A DNA stretch of 64,000 nt from Chitinimonas prasina (GCF_030160395.1 NZ_BSOG01000001.1:710117-774116); one strand, 5' to 3'; positions 44,365-54,458 are shown, numbered from the stretch's first letter. A program made the numbers and translations. Notes: generated by a model from the sequence alone, not told the origin.

Positions 44365-45393
44365 ATGCTCCCTAACGCACTACGCCTCTACCTGTGTCTC
44401 CTTCTGGCCAGCCTTACCGCCCAGGCCGGTGGCACCTTGCGGGTCCTGGCCTGGCCCGGTTATGCCGATCCCGATCTGGTACAAGCCTTCGAGCGGCAAA
44501 ATGATGCCCGGGTCGAAGTCACTTTCGTCACCACCGACGACGACCTCTGGGAGCGCGCCAGCACCCAAGGCGGTGAATCCTTCGACGTGCTGGCCGTCAA
44601 CCTTGCCGAACTGCAGCGCCTGGTCAATCGCGGCCTGGTTGTCCCCATAAAACCAGACAGTATCCCCAACGCCCGCCACCAGCTCAAGCGTTTCCGCGAT
44701 CCCGCCACCCTGCCCGCCCTGCAGCGCGACGGCAAGTTCTATGCCGTGCCCTACACCTACGCCGAGATGGGCCTGATCTACAACCGCAAGCTGGTCAAGA
44801 CCACCCCCACCTCCATGGCAGCGCTATGGGAGCCCCGCTATCGCGGCCGCATCCTGCTCTACGAAGGTAGCAGCCACAACTTCAGCATGGCCGCCCTGCT
44901 GGCCGGCATCAGCAATCCCTTCCAGCTGTCCGACGCCAACTTCAACAAAACCGTCAAGCAACTGATCGCCCTGCGCGCCAACCGCCCGCTGCTATACAGC
45001 TCACCCGAAGACGTAGTGAAACTGTTCCGCACCAAGCCTGTCGCCCTGGCCTTCGGCAACTACGGCGGCCAGCAGATCAAGGCCCTGCGCGCCAGCGGCC
45101 AGGACGTCGGCTACATCATCCCCAGTGAAGGCGCACTGGCCTGGCTGGATTGCTGGGCCATACTGATGGGCGGCCGCGACAACCCGCTGGCCAGCGCCTG
45201 GATCAACTACACCCTCAACCGCGATGTCAGCCGCCAGCTCACCCTGCGCCACGGCCTCTCCAATACTATCGAGCCCTCCACCGACAGCACCGAAGAAGAC
45301 AAACTGGTCTGGCTGCAGCCGGTCGAAGACCCGGAGCGCCGAGCCCAGTTCTGGCAGCGCATCCTGTCAGGCTACCGCCGCGGCATGTTCTGA
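44365..45393 (+). CDS. Spermidine/putrescine-type periplasmic binding protein (PotD/PotF-like)
   Basis: A 342-residue protein with a signal peptide (residues 1-21, ending LASLTAQA) and the family pattern GTLRVLAWPGYADPDLVQAF, AVPYTYAEMGLIYNRKLVKT, ILLYEGSSHNFSMAALLAGI and VGYIIPSEGALAWLDCWAIL. It should bind a polyamine-like or related cationic ligand. The remaining three components of an importer are not in this window. msbA starts about 70 bp downstream in the same direction. Confidence 0.8.
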   Translation: MLPNALRLYLCLLLASLTAQAGGTLRVLAWPGYADPDLVQAFERQNDARVEVTFVTTDDDLWERASTQGGESFDVLAVNLAELQRLVNRGLVVPIKPDSIPNARHQLKRFRDPATLPALQRDGKFYAVPYTYAEMGLIYNRKLVKTTPTSMAALWEPRYRGRILLYEGSSHNFSMAALLAGISNPFQLSDANFNKTVKQLIALRANRPLLYSSPEDVVKLFRTKPVALAFGNYGGQQIKALRASGQDVGYIIPSEGALAWLDCWAILMGGRDNPLASAWINYTLNRDVSRQLTLRHGLSNTIEPSTDSTEEDKLVWLQPVEDPERRAQFWQRILSGYRRGMF

Positions 45394-45464
45394 CCCCACC
45401 CGCATGGCCGGCGGCACCGCCCCCTGCGTTACAATGCCGCCTTCCCCCCTTCAGCGATCTCCCC

Positions 45465-47252
45465 GTGCCGCCCAGTAGCCGCCAACTCTACCTACGCATA
45501 CTGCGCCATACCCTGGCCTATAAATGGCCCCTGCTCGCCTCCATGGTGTCGCTGGCCCTGGTCGCCGCCACCGAAGCCAGCTTCGGCTGGCTGATGCAGC
45601 CGCTGATCGATCACAACTTCGGCCAGCAGGGTGGCGCCGTGCCCGCCCTGGGCAAGCTGCTGCCAGACAACCTCACCGCCGCCTGGCCGCTGTGGGGCGT
45701 GCCGGTCGCGCTGGTCATCGTCGGCCTCATCCGCTTCATCGCCACCTATGTCAACGCCTATGCCGCCTCCTGGCTGGCCTCGCGGGTGCAGCACGATGTA
45801 CGCAAACTCATGTTCAACCGGCTGATGCGGCTGCCCGTCGCCGCCTTCGACCGCGAATCCGCCGGCGTGCTGCTGTCACGTGTCACCTACGACGTCAGCA
45901 TCATCACCCAGGCCAATACCCAGGTACTCACCGTCCTGTTCAAGGACAGCCTCACCGTGGTCTTCCTGCTGGGCTCGCTACTGCTGATAGATTGGCAGCT
46001 CACCCTGTTCTGCTTCGCCGTCATCCCCGCCATCGCGGTCTGCGTCACCGTCATGGGGCGCCGCCTGCGTCGTCTCAGCCTGCTCAACCAAAGCACCATG
46101 GGCGAGCTGACCCGCATCCTCGACGAAGCCCTGGGCGGCCAGCGCATCGTCAAGGTCTTCGGCGGCCAGCGCTACGAAGAAGCCCGGTTCGACGACGCCG
46201 CCAAGCAGGTGCGCCAAGCCATGGTCAAACTGGACAGCAGCTCAGCCCTCAACTCCGGCGTGGTGATGCTCATCGTCGCCATCGTGCTGGCCACCATCAT
46301 CTATTTCGCCAGCCTGCGCAGCCAGGCACATGTCCTCAGCGCCGGCGACTTCATCGCCTTCATGGTGTGGATGTTGCAACTGCAGCAACCCATCAAGAAC
46401 CTCACCAAGATGAACGAACAGCTGCAGCGCGGCCTCGCCGCCGCCCAGACCGCGTTCGGTCTGATAGACCAGCCCATCGAGCCCGATAACGGCAAGCAGG
46501 AGCTAACCCACACCCAAGGCGCCATCCGCTTCCAGCAGGTACGCTTCCGCTACAGCGACGAAGCCGCCTGGGCACTCAACGGCGTCGACCTCGACATCGC
46601 TCCCGGCGAAGTGATCGCCCTGGTCGGCGGCTCCGGCGGCGGCAAGACCACCATCGCCACCCTGCTGCCCCGCTTCTACGACCCCATCGAAGGCGCCGTC
46701 CTGCTGGACGGACACGACCTGCGCGACTACACCCTGGCCAGCCTGCGCCGGCAGATCGCCCTGGTCAGCCAGGATGTCATCCTGTTCAACGACAGCATCG
46801 CCGCCAACATCGCCTACGGCGCAGAACAGCTAGACCAGCCCCGCATCGAAGCCGCCGCCCGCGCCGCCTACGCCCACGACTTCATCAGCGCCATGCCCAA
46901 GGGCTACGACACCCAGATAGGCGAGAACGGCACCCGCCTCTCCGGCGGCCAGCGCCAGCGTCTCGCCATCGCCCGCGCCCTCTACAAGAACGCCCCCATC
47001 CTGATACTGGACGAAGCCACCAGCGCACTCGATACCGAATCCGAACGCCAGGTACAGGCCGCCCTCGACGTCCTCATGCAGGGCCGTACCACCCTCGTCA
47101 TCGCCCACCGCCTCAGCACCATAGAAAAAGCCGACCGCATCGTCGCCATGCAGGGCGGCCGCATCGCCGAAGTCGGCAGCCACGATGAACTGCTGCAGCA
47201 AAACGGCGTCTATGCCAACCTGTACCGACAACAGCGCAGCGATGCCCCCTGA
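45465..47252 (+). CDS. msbA: Lipid A flippase MsbA
   Basis: A 595-residue ABC exporter half. The GTG start ([20 protein letters not shown]) was chosen as the closest start in frame upstream of the first membrane helix; a downstream ATG would delete part of it. Six membrane helices are followed by the ATPase domain: Walker [14 protein letters not shown], signature [16 protein letters not shown] and Walker [13 protein letters not shown]. It flips lipid A-core to the periplasmic leaflet. metX follows after 98 bp. Confidence 0.93.
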   Translation: MPPSSRQLYLRILRHTLAYKWPLLASMVSLALVAATEASFGWLMQPLIDHNFGQQGGAVPALGKLLPDNLTAAWPLWGVPVALVIVGLIRFIATYVNAYAASWLASRVQHDVRKLMFNRLMRLPVAAFDRESAGVLLSRVTYDVSIITQANTQVLTVLFKDSLTVVFLLGSLLLIDWQLTLFCFAVIPAIAVCVTVMGRRLRRLSLLNQSTMGELTRILDEALGGQRIVKVFGGQRYEEARFDDAAKQVRQAMVKLDSSSALNSGVVMLIVAIVLATIIYFASLRSQAHVLSAGDFIAFMVWMLQLQQPIKNLTKMNEQLQRGLAAAQTAFGLIDQPIEPDNGKQELTHTQGAIRFQQVRFRYSDEAAWALNGVDLDIAPGEVIALVGGSGGGKTTIATLLPRFYDPIEGAVLLDGHDLRDYTLASLRRQIALVSQDVILFNDSIAANIAYGAEQLDQPRIEAAARAAYAHDFISAMPKGYDTQIGENGTRLSGGQRQRLAIARALYKNAPILILDEATSALDTESERQVQAALDVLMQGRTTLVIAHRLSTIEKADRIVAMQGGRIAEVGSHDELLQQNGVYANLYRQQRSDAP

Positions 47253-47350
47253 TCCACACCCAGCCGGGCACCGACACCCAGCGCGCACACCCTAGGCCAC
47301 ACCTGCCGCATCCATTACACTCTCCCATCCATTCCAGCCCCGCTCCGGCA

Positions 47351-48493
47351 ATGACCCCAGACCCACACTCCGTAGGCATCGTCAGCGCACAATGCGCCGA
47401 ATTCGATGAACCGCTCGTACTCCAGGGCGGCGCCGTCATTCCTCGCTATCAGCTGATGTACGAAACCTATGGCACGCTGAACGCCGAGCGCTCCAACGCC
47501 ATCCTGATCTGCCACGCGCTGTCCGGCAGCCATCACGTAGCCGGCCGCTACCAGCCCGACGACAAATACCCCGGCTGGTGGGACACCATGATAGGCCCCG
47601 GCAAACCCATCGATACCAACCGCTTCTTCGTGGTGGGGGTCAACAACCTGGGCGGCTGCCACGGCTCCACCGGCCCCAGCAGCATCAACCCTGCCACCGG
47701 CCAGCCCTGGGGCTCCGCCTTCCCGGTAGTGGTGGTCAACGACTGGGTACATGCCCAGGCCCGCCTGGCCGACCGCCTCGGCATCGAACGCTGGGCCGCC
47801 GTCATCGGCGGTAGCTTGGGCGGCATGCAGGCACTGCGATGGACCGTCACCTTCCCCCACCGGGTAAGGCACTGCCTCAGCATCGCCTCCGCCCCCAAGC
47901 TCACCGCCCAGAACATCGCCTTCAACGACGTCGCCCGCAACGCCATCCTCACCGATCCCGAATTCCACGGCGGCGACTACTACCAGCATGGCGTCTGGCC
48001 CAAGCGCGGCCTCAAGCTCGCCCGCATGCTGGGGCACATCACCTATCTGTCCGACGAAGGCCTGGGCGGCAAATTCGGCCGCCAACTGCTGGCAGAAGGC
48101 TACCAGTTCGGCTACGGCACCGAATTCGAGATCGAAAGCTACCTGCGCTACCAGGGCGACCGCTTTGCCGACGTATTCGACGCCAACTCCTACCTGCTGA
48201 TGACCAAGGCGCTCGACTACTTCGACCCGGCCCGCCACTACGGCGGCAGCCTGCCCGCCGCCCTCGCCGCCTCACCCGCCAAATACCTGATCGTCGCCTT
48301 CACCACCGACTGGCGCTTCTCGCCCGAACGCTCCAAGGAGACGGTCAAAGCCCTGCTCGACGCCAAGAAACCCGTGGTCTACGCCGAAATCGAATCGGTC
48401 CACGGCCACGACGCCTTCCTGATGACAGATGAACCCTATATGCGCCTGATGGATGCCTACCTCAAACGCGTCGCCGAAGAGGTGGGCGCATGA
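47351..48493 (+). CDS. metX: Homoserine O-acyltransferase MetX
   Basis: A 380-residue alpha/beta hydrolase-fold enzyme that acylates homoserine in methionine synthesis. The nucleophile is Ser155 in [12 protein letters not shown], and the Asp and His are in TTDWRFSPE and VHGHDAFLM. Other marks are [14 protein letters not shown] and [16 protein letters not shown]. Many betaproteobacterial MetX enzymes use succinyl-CoA rather than acetyl-CoA; the sequence alone does not settle which here. metW overlaps its end by 4 nt. Confidence 0.94.
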   Translation: MTPDPHSVGIVSAQCAEFDEPLVLQGGAVIPRYQLMYETYGTLNAERSNAILICHALSGSHHVAGRYQPDDKYPGWWDTMIGPGKPIDTNRFFVVGVNNLGGCHGSTGPSSINPATGQPWGSAFPVVVVNDWVHAQARLADRLGIERWAAVIGGSLGGMQALRWTVTFPHRVRHCLSIASAPKLTAQNIAFNDVARNAILTDPEFHGGDYYQHGVWPKRGLKLARMLGHITYLSDEGLGGKFGRQLLAEGYQFGYGTEFEIESYLRYQGDRFADVFDANSYLLMTKALDYFDPARHYGGSLPAALAASPAKYLIVAFTTDWRFSPERSKETVKALLDAKKPVVYAEIESVHGHDAFLMTDEPYMRLMDAYLKRVAEEVGA

Positions 48494-49077
48494 GCGAACT
48501 ACGTCCCGACCTGGCCCGCATCGCCGGCTGGATCGCCCCCGAAAGCCGCGTACTCGACCTCGGCTGCGGCGACGGCGAACTGCTGGCCCACCTGCGCGAC
48601 CACAAGCAGGTCAGCGGCTACGGCATAGAAATCGACATGGACAGCGTCATCGGCGCTGTCGGCCGAGGCGTCAACGTCATCCAGCGCGACCTCGAATCCG
48701 GCCTCGCCGGCTTCGAAGCCAGCAGCTTCGACTACGTCGTGCTATCGCTCACCATCCAGTCCATGCGCCATGTCGAAGCCATCATCGACGAAATGCTGCG
48801 GGTAGGCCGCACCGGCATCGTCACCTTCCCCAACTTCGGCTACTGGGAAAACCGCTGGCAACTGGCCCTGGGCCGCATGCCCGTGTCCGAGACCATACCC
48901 TACCAGTGGTACAACACCCCCAACATCCACCTCTGCACGCTGAATGATTTCGACGCCCTGCTGGTCTCGCACGGCGCCCGCATCACCAGCCAGATCGTCA
49001 TGCACCAAGGCCGCCGCATCACCTTCCTGCCCAACCTGCTGGGCAGCCTGGCCCTGGTCCGCTTCGAAAAGGATTGA
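48490..49077 (+). CDS. metW: MetW, methionine biosynthesis protein
   Basis: A 195-residue protein of SAM-dependent methyltransferase fold: motif [16 protein letters not shown], then [40 protein letters not shown] and [20 protein letters not shown]. MetW is known to work together with MetX and the pair is almost always adjacent, as here. It starts at ATG overlapping the metX stop. Confidence 0.94.
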   Translation: MSELRPDLARIAGWIAPESRVLDLGCGDGELLAHLRDHKQVSGYGIEIDMDSVIGAVGRGVNVIQRDLESGLAGFEASSFDYVVLSLTIQSMRHVEAIIDEMLRVGRTGIVTFPNFGYWENRWQLALGRMPVSETIPYQWYNTPNIHLCTLNDFDALLVSHGARITSQIVMHQGRRITFLPNLLGSLALVRFEKD

Positions 49078-49079
49078 GC

Positions 49080-49703
49080 ATGTACACGCTCTATGGTTGC
49101 AAAGGCTGCGGCTCCGCCGCCATTGAAGCCGCCCTCACCCTGGTCAGCGCCCCCTACCAGTACATCGAGGCCGAACCATGGAGCGGCGGCCCCGCCGTCG
49201 ACGAACTGCGCCGGCTCAACCCGCTGGCCCAGGTGCCCACCCTGCTCACCCCGGATGGCACGGTCCTCACCGAGAGCGTCGCCATCCTGATCTGGCTGTC
49301 AGAGCAATATCCCGCCAGCCACCTGCTGCCCACCGATGCCGCCGCCAGGGCCACCGTACTGCGCTGGCTGGTCTACCTCACCGCCAACGCCTACGCCGCC
49401 ATCGGCATCGGCGATTTCCCCGAACGCTGGATTGCCGGCGAAGCCGAACAAGGCTCCCTCAAAGCCTTCGCCCGCGCCCGCCTGGAAGACTACTGGCGCA
49501 CGCTAGAACGCCAACTGGGCGACACCCCCTTCCTGTTCACCCAGCAGCTCACCGTCCTTGATCTCCTGGCCGCCACCATGAGCCACTGGCGCCCCGGTCG
49601 CGACTGGTTCCAGCAGGAATGCCCCAAACTCACGGCGGCGCTGCAAAGCACTCTCAGCCACACCGCGCTCGCCCCCATCTGGAAACGCAACTTCACCGCA
49701 TGA
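49080..49703 (+). CDS. Glutathione S-transferase family protein
   Basis: A 207-residue GST: an N-terminal thioredoxin-like domain (MYTLYGCKGCGSAAIEAALT) with the PLAQVPTLL and TESVAILIWL segments that bind glutathione, and a helical C-terminal domain (VLDLLAATMSHWRPG). The CKGC near the start resembles beta-class GSTs in which a Cys takes part in chemistry, but this assignment is tentative. It is 2 bp after metW and overlaps the next start by 4 nt. Confidence 0.85.
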   Translation: MYTLYGCKGCGSAAIEAALTLVSAPYQYIEAEPWSGGPAVDELRRLNPLAQVPTLLTPDGTVLTESVAILIWLSEQYPASHLLPTDAAARATVLRWLVYLTANAYAAIGIGDFPERWIAGEAEQGSLKAFARARLEDYWRTLERQLGDTPFLFTQQLTVLDLLAATMSHWRPGRDWFQQECPKLTAALQSTLSHTALAPIWKRNFTA

Positions 49704-50311
49704 ATGATTTTGAAGCACAACTGCCCGCGCTGATCGACGCGCTGGCACATACCGGCTGGGTGGTCTACGACGACTTCCTCAGCCAGGATCAAGCCACCGC
49801 CTTGCGGGCCGAAGGCCAACGCCGCCAACAGCTAGGCGAATTCCACCGCGCCGCCGTAGGCCGCGCCGACGCCCGCTCCCAACGCGATGAAATCCGTGGC
49901 GACAACGTCCGCTGGCTCGACCCCCAGCAGCCCTCAGATCCCGAACACGCCTACTGGCAGCGCATCAACGCCCTGCAAGGCAGCCTCAACCGCGAACTAT
50001 TCCTGGGCATACGCGAAGGTGAATTCCACTACGCCCACTACCCCGTAGGCAGCTTCTACAAACGCCACCTCGACCGCTTCCGCGACGACGATGCCCGCGT
50101 GGTATCGGTGGTCTGCTACCTCAACAGCGGCTGGCAGACCCACGACGGCGGCCAGCTCAGGCTATGGCACGACCCCGACCAGGCCGACCACTACACCGAC
50201 ATCGCCCCCCAGGCGGGCCGGCTGGTCCTGTTCCTGTCCGAGCGCTACTGGCACGAAGTCCTGCCCGCACAACAACCGCGCTGGTCCATCACCGGCTGGA
50301 TGAGGCGCTGA
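49700..50311 (+). CDS. 2-oxoglutarate/Fe(II)-dependent oxygenase (prolyl hydroxylase-like)
   Basis: A 203-residue protein of the P4Hc/2OG-Fe(II) family. Iron ligands are in KRHLDRF (HxD) and the distal His in YWHEVLPAQQ; the following RWSITGW supplies the Arg that binds 2-oxoglutarate. The N terminus has GWVVYDDFLSQDQATALRAE. The substrate is unknown; being one nucleotide from wzt it might act on a glycan or a translation factor as some relatives do. The start overlaps the GST stop (ATGA). Confidence 0.85.
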   Translation: MNDFEAQLPALIDALAHTGWVVYDDFLSQDQATALRAEGQRRQQLGEFHRAAVGRADARSQRDEIRGDNVRWLDPQQPSDPEHAYWQRINALQGSLNRELFLGIREGEFHYAHYPVGSFYKRHLDRFRDDDARVVSVVCYLNSGWQTHDGGQLRLWHDPDQADHYTDIAPQAGRLVLFLSERYWHEVLPAQQPRWSITGWMRR

Positions 50312-50312
50312 T

Positions 50313-51575
50313 ATGTCCCACCCCATGCAAGCCCCCGCCATCACACTCAGCCAGGTCAGCAAGCACTACGACCTCCACGCCAACCCCGCAGACCGCCTGC
50401 GCAAACTGCTGCTGGGTCGCTTCTACCGCAGCGCCCCACCCTTTGTCGCGCTCGACAACATCAACCTCGACATCGCCCAAGGCGACGTCATCGGCTTGGT
50501 CGGACGCAATGGCGCTGGCAAATCCACCCTGCTGCAACTGGTGTCCGGCACCGTCACCCCCTCCACCGGCAGCTGCGTAGTGCGTGGCCGCGTCGCCGCC
50601 CTGCTGGAGCTGGGTGCCGGCTTCAACCCCGACTTCAGCGGCCGCGAAAACGTCCTGCTCAACGCCGCCATCCTCGGGCTGTCGCAAGAAGAAACCCTGG
50701 CCCGCTTCGACGAGATCGTCGCCTTCTCCGGCATAGGCGACTTTATCGACCGCCCGGTCAAGACCTACTCCAGCGGCATGTACGTCCGGCTCGCCTTCTC
50801 CGTCGCCATCCACGTCGACCCCCAGATACTGATCATCGACGAAGCCCTGTCGGTCGGCGACGGCATGTTCGCCCGCAAATCCTTCGAGCGCATCATGCAG
50901 CTCAAGGCCGCCGGCACCACCATCCTGTTCTGCTCCCACTCCATGTACCAGGTCGAAGCCCTCTGCAACAAGGTCGTCTGGCTGGAGAAAGGCAAGGTCA
51001 TGGCCGCCGGCGATCCCGCCAGCGTCGTCACCGCCTACACCGGCTTCCTGCGCAGCCAGGAAGCCGCCGAACAGAACGACACCCCGTTCCAGCCCACCCA
51101 GGCCACCGAACCCACCGCCTCCGTCCGCGACAATACCGACACCCCCTGCCGCATCCTCGACGTCAAAGCCATCGCCCACGACGGCGAAGCCGTATCCGAG
51201 ATCGAAGCCACTACCGGGGTTACCGACCTCACCCTGCGCATCCGTTTCGAATGCGCCCCAGGCCTGCCCGCCCCCTCCGTCGCCATCGGCATACATACCG
51301 AAGACCGCCGCGTCGTCTGCTCCAGCGGCACCCACAACGACAACATCAACCTCAGGCTCAACCCGCAAGGCCAAGGTGAAGTACAACTCACCTACCCCAC
51401 CCTGCCCCTGCTCAAGGGCCACTACCTGGTCGATGTCTGGCTGCTTGATGAGAACGCCATCCAACCCTACGATACGGTAGAGGCTGCCGTCAGCCTCCGG
51501 GTCTATCAGAAAGGCCTGGAGATCGGCGTCGTCACCCTGCCCCACAGCTGGCAGGTTGGCGAAATCTCCCGATGA
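50313..51575 (+). CDS. wzt: Polysaccharide ABC exporter ATPase Wzt with C-terminal glycan-binding-type domain
   Basis: A 420-residue protein. The ATPase domain (about 1-250) has Walker A GRNGAGKSTLLQ, signature YSSGMYVRLAFSVAI and Walker B ILIIDEALSVGD, typical of the Wzt/KpsT/TagH group. Residues about 260-420 form a beta-rich extension (VTDLTLRIRFECAPGLPAPS, then AIGIHTEDRRVVCSSGTHND, and LLKGHYLVDVWLLDENAIQP) like the domain that reads the terminal modification of O antigen. It exports an undecaprenyl-linked glycan; a Wzm-type permease begins only at 63790. Confidence 0.92.
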   Translation: MSHPMQAPAITLSQVSKHYDLHANPADRLRKLLLGRFYRSAPPFVALDNINLDIAQGDVIGLVGRNGAGKSTLLQLVSGTVTPSTGSCVVRGRVAALLELGAGFNPDFSGRENVLLNAAILGLSQEETLARFDEIVAFSGIGDFIDRPVKTYSSGMYVRLAFSVAIHVDPQILIIDEALSVGDGMFARKSFERIMQLKAAGTTILFCSHSMYQVEALCNKVVWLEKGKVMAAGDPASVVTAYTGFLRSQEAAEQNDTPFQPTQATEPTASVRDNTDTPCRILDVKAIAHDGEAVSEIEATTGVTDLTLRIRFECAPGLPAPSVAIGIHTEDRRVVCSSGTHNDNINLRLNPQGQGEVQLTYPTLPLLKGHYLVDVWLLDENAIQPYDTVEAAVSLRVYQKGLEIGVVTLPHSWQVGEISR

Positions 51576-51672
51576 ACCACCCCTATTTTGCCGCCACGCC
51601 CTCCGGAACACCTGCCAGGGCACGGCCGCATCCCCTACACTGAACCGGCCCAGGCGCCGCCACTTACCAGCC

Positions 51673-52464
51673 ATGCAAACCCCCACCCCACTAAACCTCG
51701 AAGCCCGCCAGTTCCCGTTCCCGCTCAATGTCTATGCCGAACTCCTGCAACTGCAGACCGGCCATATCGACTCACTGCACTACGGCCTGTTCGAAACCGC
51801 CGACGAACCCGTCGCCGCCGCCCAGGCACGCTCCACCACCTGGCTGTTCCAGCAACTCCCCCCCGCCCCCCTCAAGCTGCTCGAAGTCGGCATCGGCCTC
51901 AGCACCACCCTGAGCAAGCTGGTCCAGGCCGGCTACCAGGTCACCGGCCTCACGCCCGATCCCGCCCAGGTACGCATCGCAGCCGAGCGCTGCCCCGGCA
52001 CCCAGGTCGTGCACTCCACCTTCGAGCAATACCAGACCGACCAACAATACGACCTCATCCTGTTCCAGGAATCCAGCCAATACATCCCCACCGCCGAGCT
52101 ATGGCAACAGATAGACCGCCTGCTCGCCCCCCAGGGCCGGGTCCTGGTGCTCGATGAATTCGCCCGCGATACCCACATCGCCGGCCTGCACGCCCTCACC
52201 ACCTTCCTCGACACCGCAGCAGCGCACGGCTACAGCCTGATCAAGAACCACGATCACTCCACCGCCGCCGCCCACACCGTCAGCTACCTGCAACGCACCG
52301 TCGCCCAGCTGCGCCCCCAGCTCCTGGCCACCCTGCCCATCGACGACGCCATGCTCGATCACCTGCAGACCGCCAACCAGCGCTACCAGCACCACTACGC
52401 CCAGGGCGAATACCAGTACCGCTACCTGGAATTCACCCGCCCCAGCCCGGTCCAAGCCGCCTGA
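51673..52464 (+). CDS. SAM-dependent methyltransferase near wzt
   Basis: A 263-residue protein from MQTPTPLNLEARQFPFPLNV. Motif I appears as KLLEVGIGLSTTLSKLVQAG with the following acidic strand GLTPDPAQVRIA, and later FQESSQYIPTAELWQQIDRL and RVLVLDEFARDTHIAG. The frame extends upstream, but that part overlaps wzt's end and has no family signal. A methyltransferase next to Wzt with a C-terminal domain is typical of systems that cap O antigen by methylation, so the role may be chain termination. Confidence 0.75.
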   Translation: MQTPTPLNLEARQFPFPLNVYAELLQLQTGHIDSLHYGLFETADEPVAAAQARSTTWLFQQLPPAPLKLLEVGIGLSTTLSKLVQAGYQVTGLTPDPAQVRIAAERCPGTQVVHSTFEQYQTDQQYDLILFQESSQYIPTAELWQQIDRLLAPQGRVLVLDEFARDTHIAGLHALTTFLDTAAAHGYSLIKNHDHSTAAAHTVSYLQRTVAQLRPQLLATLPIDDAMLDHLQTANQRYQHHYAQGEYQYRYLEFTRPSPVQAA

Positions 52465-52471
52465 CCCCGCC

Positions 52472-53437
52472 ATGACCGACGCCGCCACCCTGCGCCTCCT
52501 CACCGAAGCCGACGCAAGCGCCATGAACGACCTGTTCAGCGTCGCCTTCGGCAGCGCCATGCCCCCCGAACTCTGGCACTGGAAGTATGGCGAAGGACGC
52601 GGCCTGGCCATGGGCCTATGGCAGGCCGACGGCCACCTGACCGCCCACTACGGCGCCATGCCGCGCCCCGTGCTCGACGCCGGCAAACCCTGTCTGGCCG
52701 TACAGATAGGCGACGTCATGGTCAGACAGCAGGATCGCAGCTCGCTCAGCCGCAAAGGCCCCTTCTTCGAAGTCGCCTCCACCTTCCTCGACCGCTACAT
52801 CGGTCACGGCCGCCCCTATCTGCACGGCTTCGGCTTCCCCAACCGCCGCGCCATGCAGGTCGCCCAGCGGCTGGGCCTGTATCAGCCCACCGGCGAAGTC
52901 ATCGAACTGCACTGGCTCACCGCCCAGGTCGCACCCCTCCCCTGGTCGCAGCAAGCCGAACGCCTGCAACAGCTGCACCCACACAGCCGCGAGCTGGCCC
53001 AACTCTGGCAGGCCATGCACACCTCTCTACCACACGACATCCTGGGCCTGCGCGACGCCGCCCGCCTGCAGCAGCGCTACCTCAACCACCCCACCGTGGA
53101 CTACCAGCTCTGGCTGCTGCGCCATCGCCTCAGCCGCCAGCCCATCGGACTGGTCGTACTACGGCGCCACGCCAGCAACATGGAACTGCTCGACCTGGTC
53201 GCCGCCCCCCAGGACTGGGACGCCTGCGCCCAAGCCGCCGCCCAGATCGCCCGCCAGCAGGACACTCCCCTGCTCACCATGTGGCTCAGCCAGGCACATG
53301 CCCGCCACTTCCTCAGCCGCCCCAAGCAGATCGACATCGACGTCCTCATCCCCTGCAACGCCTGGTCCCCCGGCCCCAGCCCCGATGCCGTCGCCAACCG
53401 CTGGCTGCTCACCGCCGGCGATACCGACTTCCGGTAA
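52472..53437 (+). CDS. GNAT-family N-acetyltransferase-like protein
   Basis: A 321-residue protein beginning MTDAATLRLLTEADASAMND with a GNAT-type core (WHWKYGEGRGLAMGLWQADG, then HLTAHYGAMPRPVLDAGKPC, and YLHGFGFPNRRAMQVAQRLG). The length suggests one or two GNAT folds as in proteins that modify cell-surface sugars. It starts 7 bp after the methyltransferase, so both belong with wzt. Substrate unknown. Confidence 0.7.
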   Translation: MTDAATLRLLTEADASAMNDLFSVAFGSAMPPELWHWKYGEGRGLAMGLWQADGHLTAHYGAMPRPVLDAGKPCLAVQIGDVMVRQQDRSSLSRKGPFFEVASTFLDRYIGHGRPYLHGFGFPNRRAMQVAQRLGLYQPTGEVIELHWLTAQVAPLPWSQQAERLQQLHPHSRELAQLWQAMHTSLPHDILGLRDAARLQQRYLNHPTVDYQLWLLRHRLSRQPIGLVVLRRHASNMELLDLVAAPQDWDACAQAAAQIARQQDTPLLTMWLSQAHARHFLSRPKQIDIDVLIPCNAWSPGPSPDAVANRWLLTAGDTDFR

Positions 53438-53496
53438 GGGCCTGTTATGGACGCAGGTCATTGGTAGGTGATGACAGCGATGAGGTACTGTGCAAG

Positions 53497-53515
53497 CGCC
53501 AGGGCAACCCTGGCG
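53497..53515 (+). other. Compact hairpin between the GNAT gene and the next gene
   Basis: CGCCAGGG CAA CCCTGGCG is a perfect 8-bp stem with a 3-nt loop located 59 nt after the GNAT stop. It lacks a clean T-run, so it is at best a weak terminator or a transcript-stabilising hairpin. Confidence 0.45.
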
Positions 53516-53634
53516 TTAAACGGCAGCGCAGCCTGAACCGGCTCACAAAGCCGCAGGCGAAACGAATTTCAGCCGCCCGCGAACTCCCCCCGGCAGCCCC
53601 CTGTCTCAGCACTCCCCCCAACAGGAAGCCGCCC

Positions 53635-54402
53635 ATGCACCTGCCCAGTATCCACATCCCCGCCCTGCTGGCCTGCCTGCTGCTCGTTAGCCTACAGGCC
53701 CATGCCGATGGCCTGGCCGACCTCAAGGCCGCCCTAACCCGCCTGCAGGGGCAGATGCCGCTGAAAGCCGCCCTGGAGATCAAAACCAGCACGCGCCAGG
53801 GCGACGGCAAAGAAGCAGAAGACCGCCATGGCCAAGCCAGCCTCACCCTGGAAGACAGCAGCCGCGGCCTGCAACTGCTGTATGGCAAGGACATACTGAC
53901 GCGGGCCGAGAACGAACAACGCGCTAACAGCAAAGACAAAAACAGCAAGACCCCCACCCTGTACGCCCTTCGCGCGTTGGATTTCACCGAACTGCGCAGC
54001 ATGACCTCCGCCGCCACCGCGCTGGCGCGCGAGATCGAAGACAGCACCTACAAAGGCGAAACCGCCGACACCTACAACGGCAAACCCGCCCGCAAGCTGA
54101 TCTTCGAGAAAACCATAGATAAACTGGCCGAACGCGACCGGAAATACGTCAAGGACTTCGAAGGACGCCTGACCATCTGGATCGCCGCAGACGGCACACC
54201 ACTCGCCAGCACCATGCGCCTCAACCTCTCCGGCCGCGCCTTCATCGTCGTCAGCTTCGAGCAGCAAAGCGACGAAGACCGCAGCTACAGCGTAGTCGGC
54301 GACCGCCTGGTCCTGATCCGCAAGGAAGAAAAAAACCGCTCATCCGGCGCCGGCGAACGACAGGAAAACAAGTCCAGCATGGTGCTGCAACCCCTCACCT
54401 GA
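53635..54402 (+). CDS. Hypothetical secreted protein
   Basis: A 255-residue protein preceded by AGGAAG and starting with a signal peptide (MHLPSIHIPALLACLLLVSL, cleavage likely after AHA). The mature part is highly charged and helical-looking (QGDGKEAEDRHGQASLTLED, ERDRKYVKDFEGRLTIWIAA) and ends in a Lys/Glu/Ser-rich tail. I do not recognise a family. Weak resemblance to outer-membrane lipoprotein-sorting-like folds is possible from the strand pattern in DGTPLASTMRLNLSGRAFIV, but this is a guess. Confidence 0.6.
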   Translation: MHLPSIHIPALLACLLLVSLQAHADGLADLKAALTRLQGQMPLKAALEIKTSTRQGDGKEAEDRHGQASLTLEDSSRGLQLLYGKDILTRAENEQRANSKDKNSKTPTLYALRALDFTELRSMTSAATALAREIEDSTYKGETADTYNGKPARKLIFEKTIDKLAERDRKYVKDFEGRLTIWIAADGTPLASTMRLNLSGRAFIVVSFEQQSDEDRSYSVVGDRLVLIRKEEKNRSSGAGERQENKSSMVLQPLT

Positions 54403-54426
54403 TCCCACGCCGGGATACCCCACTCC

Positions 54427-54458
54427 GTAGGGCGCAATCAGCACAGCGCGTTGCGCCG
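54427..54458 (+). repeat. GTAG-type REP palindrome, copy 3
   Basis: GTAG followed by GGCGCAAT and TTGCGCC arms with three changes relative to the common copy (ATCAGCACAGCGCG centre). It lies 24 nt after the hypothetical secreted gene. Confidence 0.75.

Noticed and set aside
53497-53515. Hairpin as a strong terminator of the wzt-GNAT operon
   Set aside because: The stem is perfect but no T-run follows on either strand; kept only as a hairpin of unknown role.
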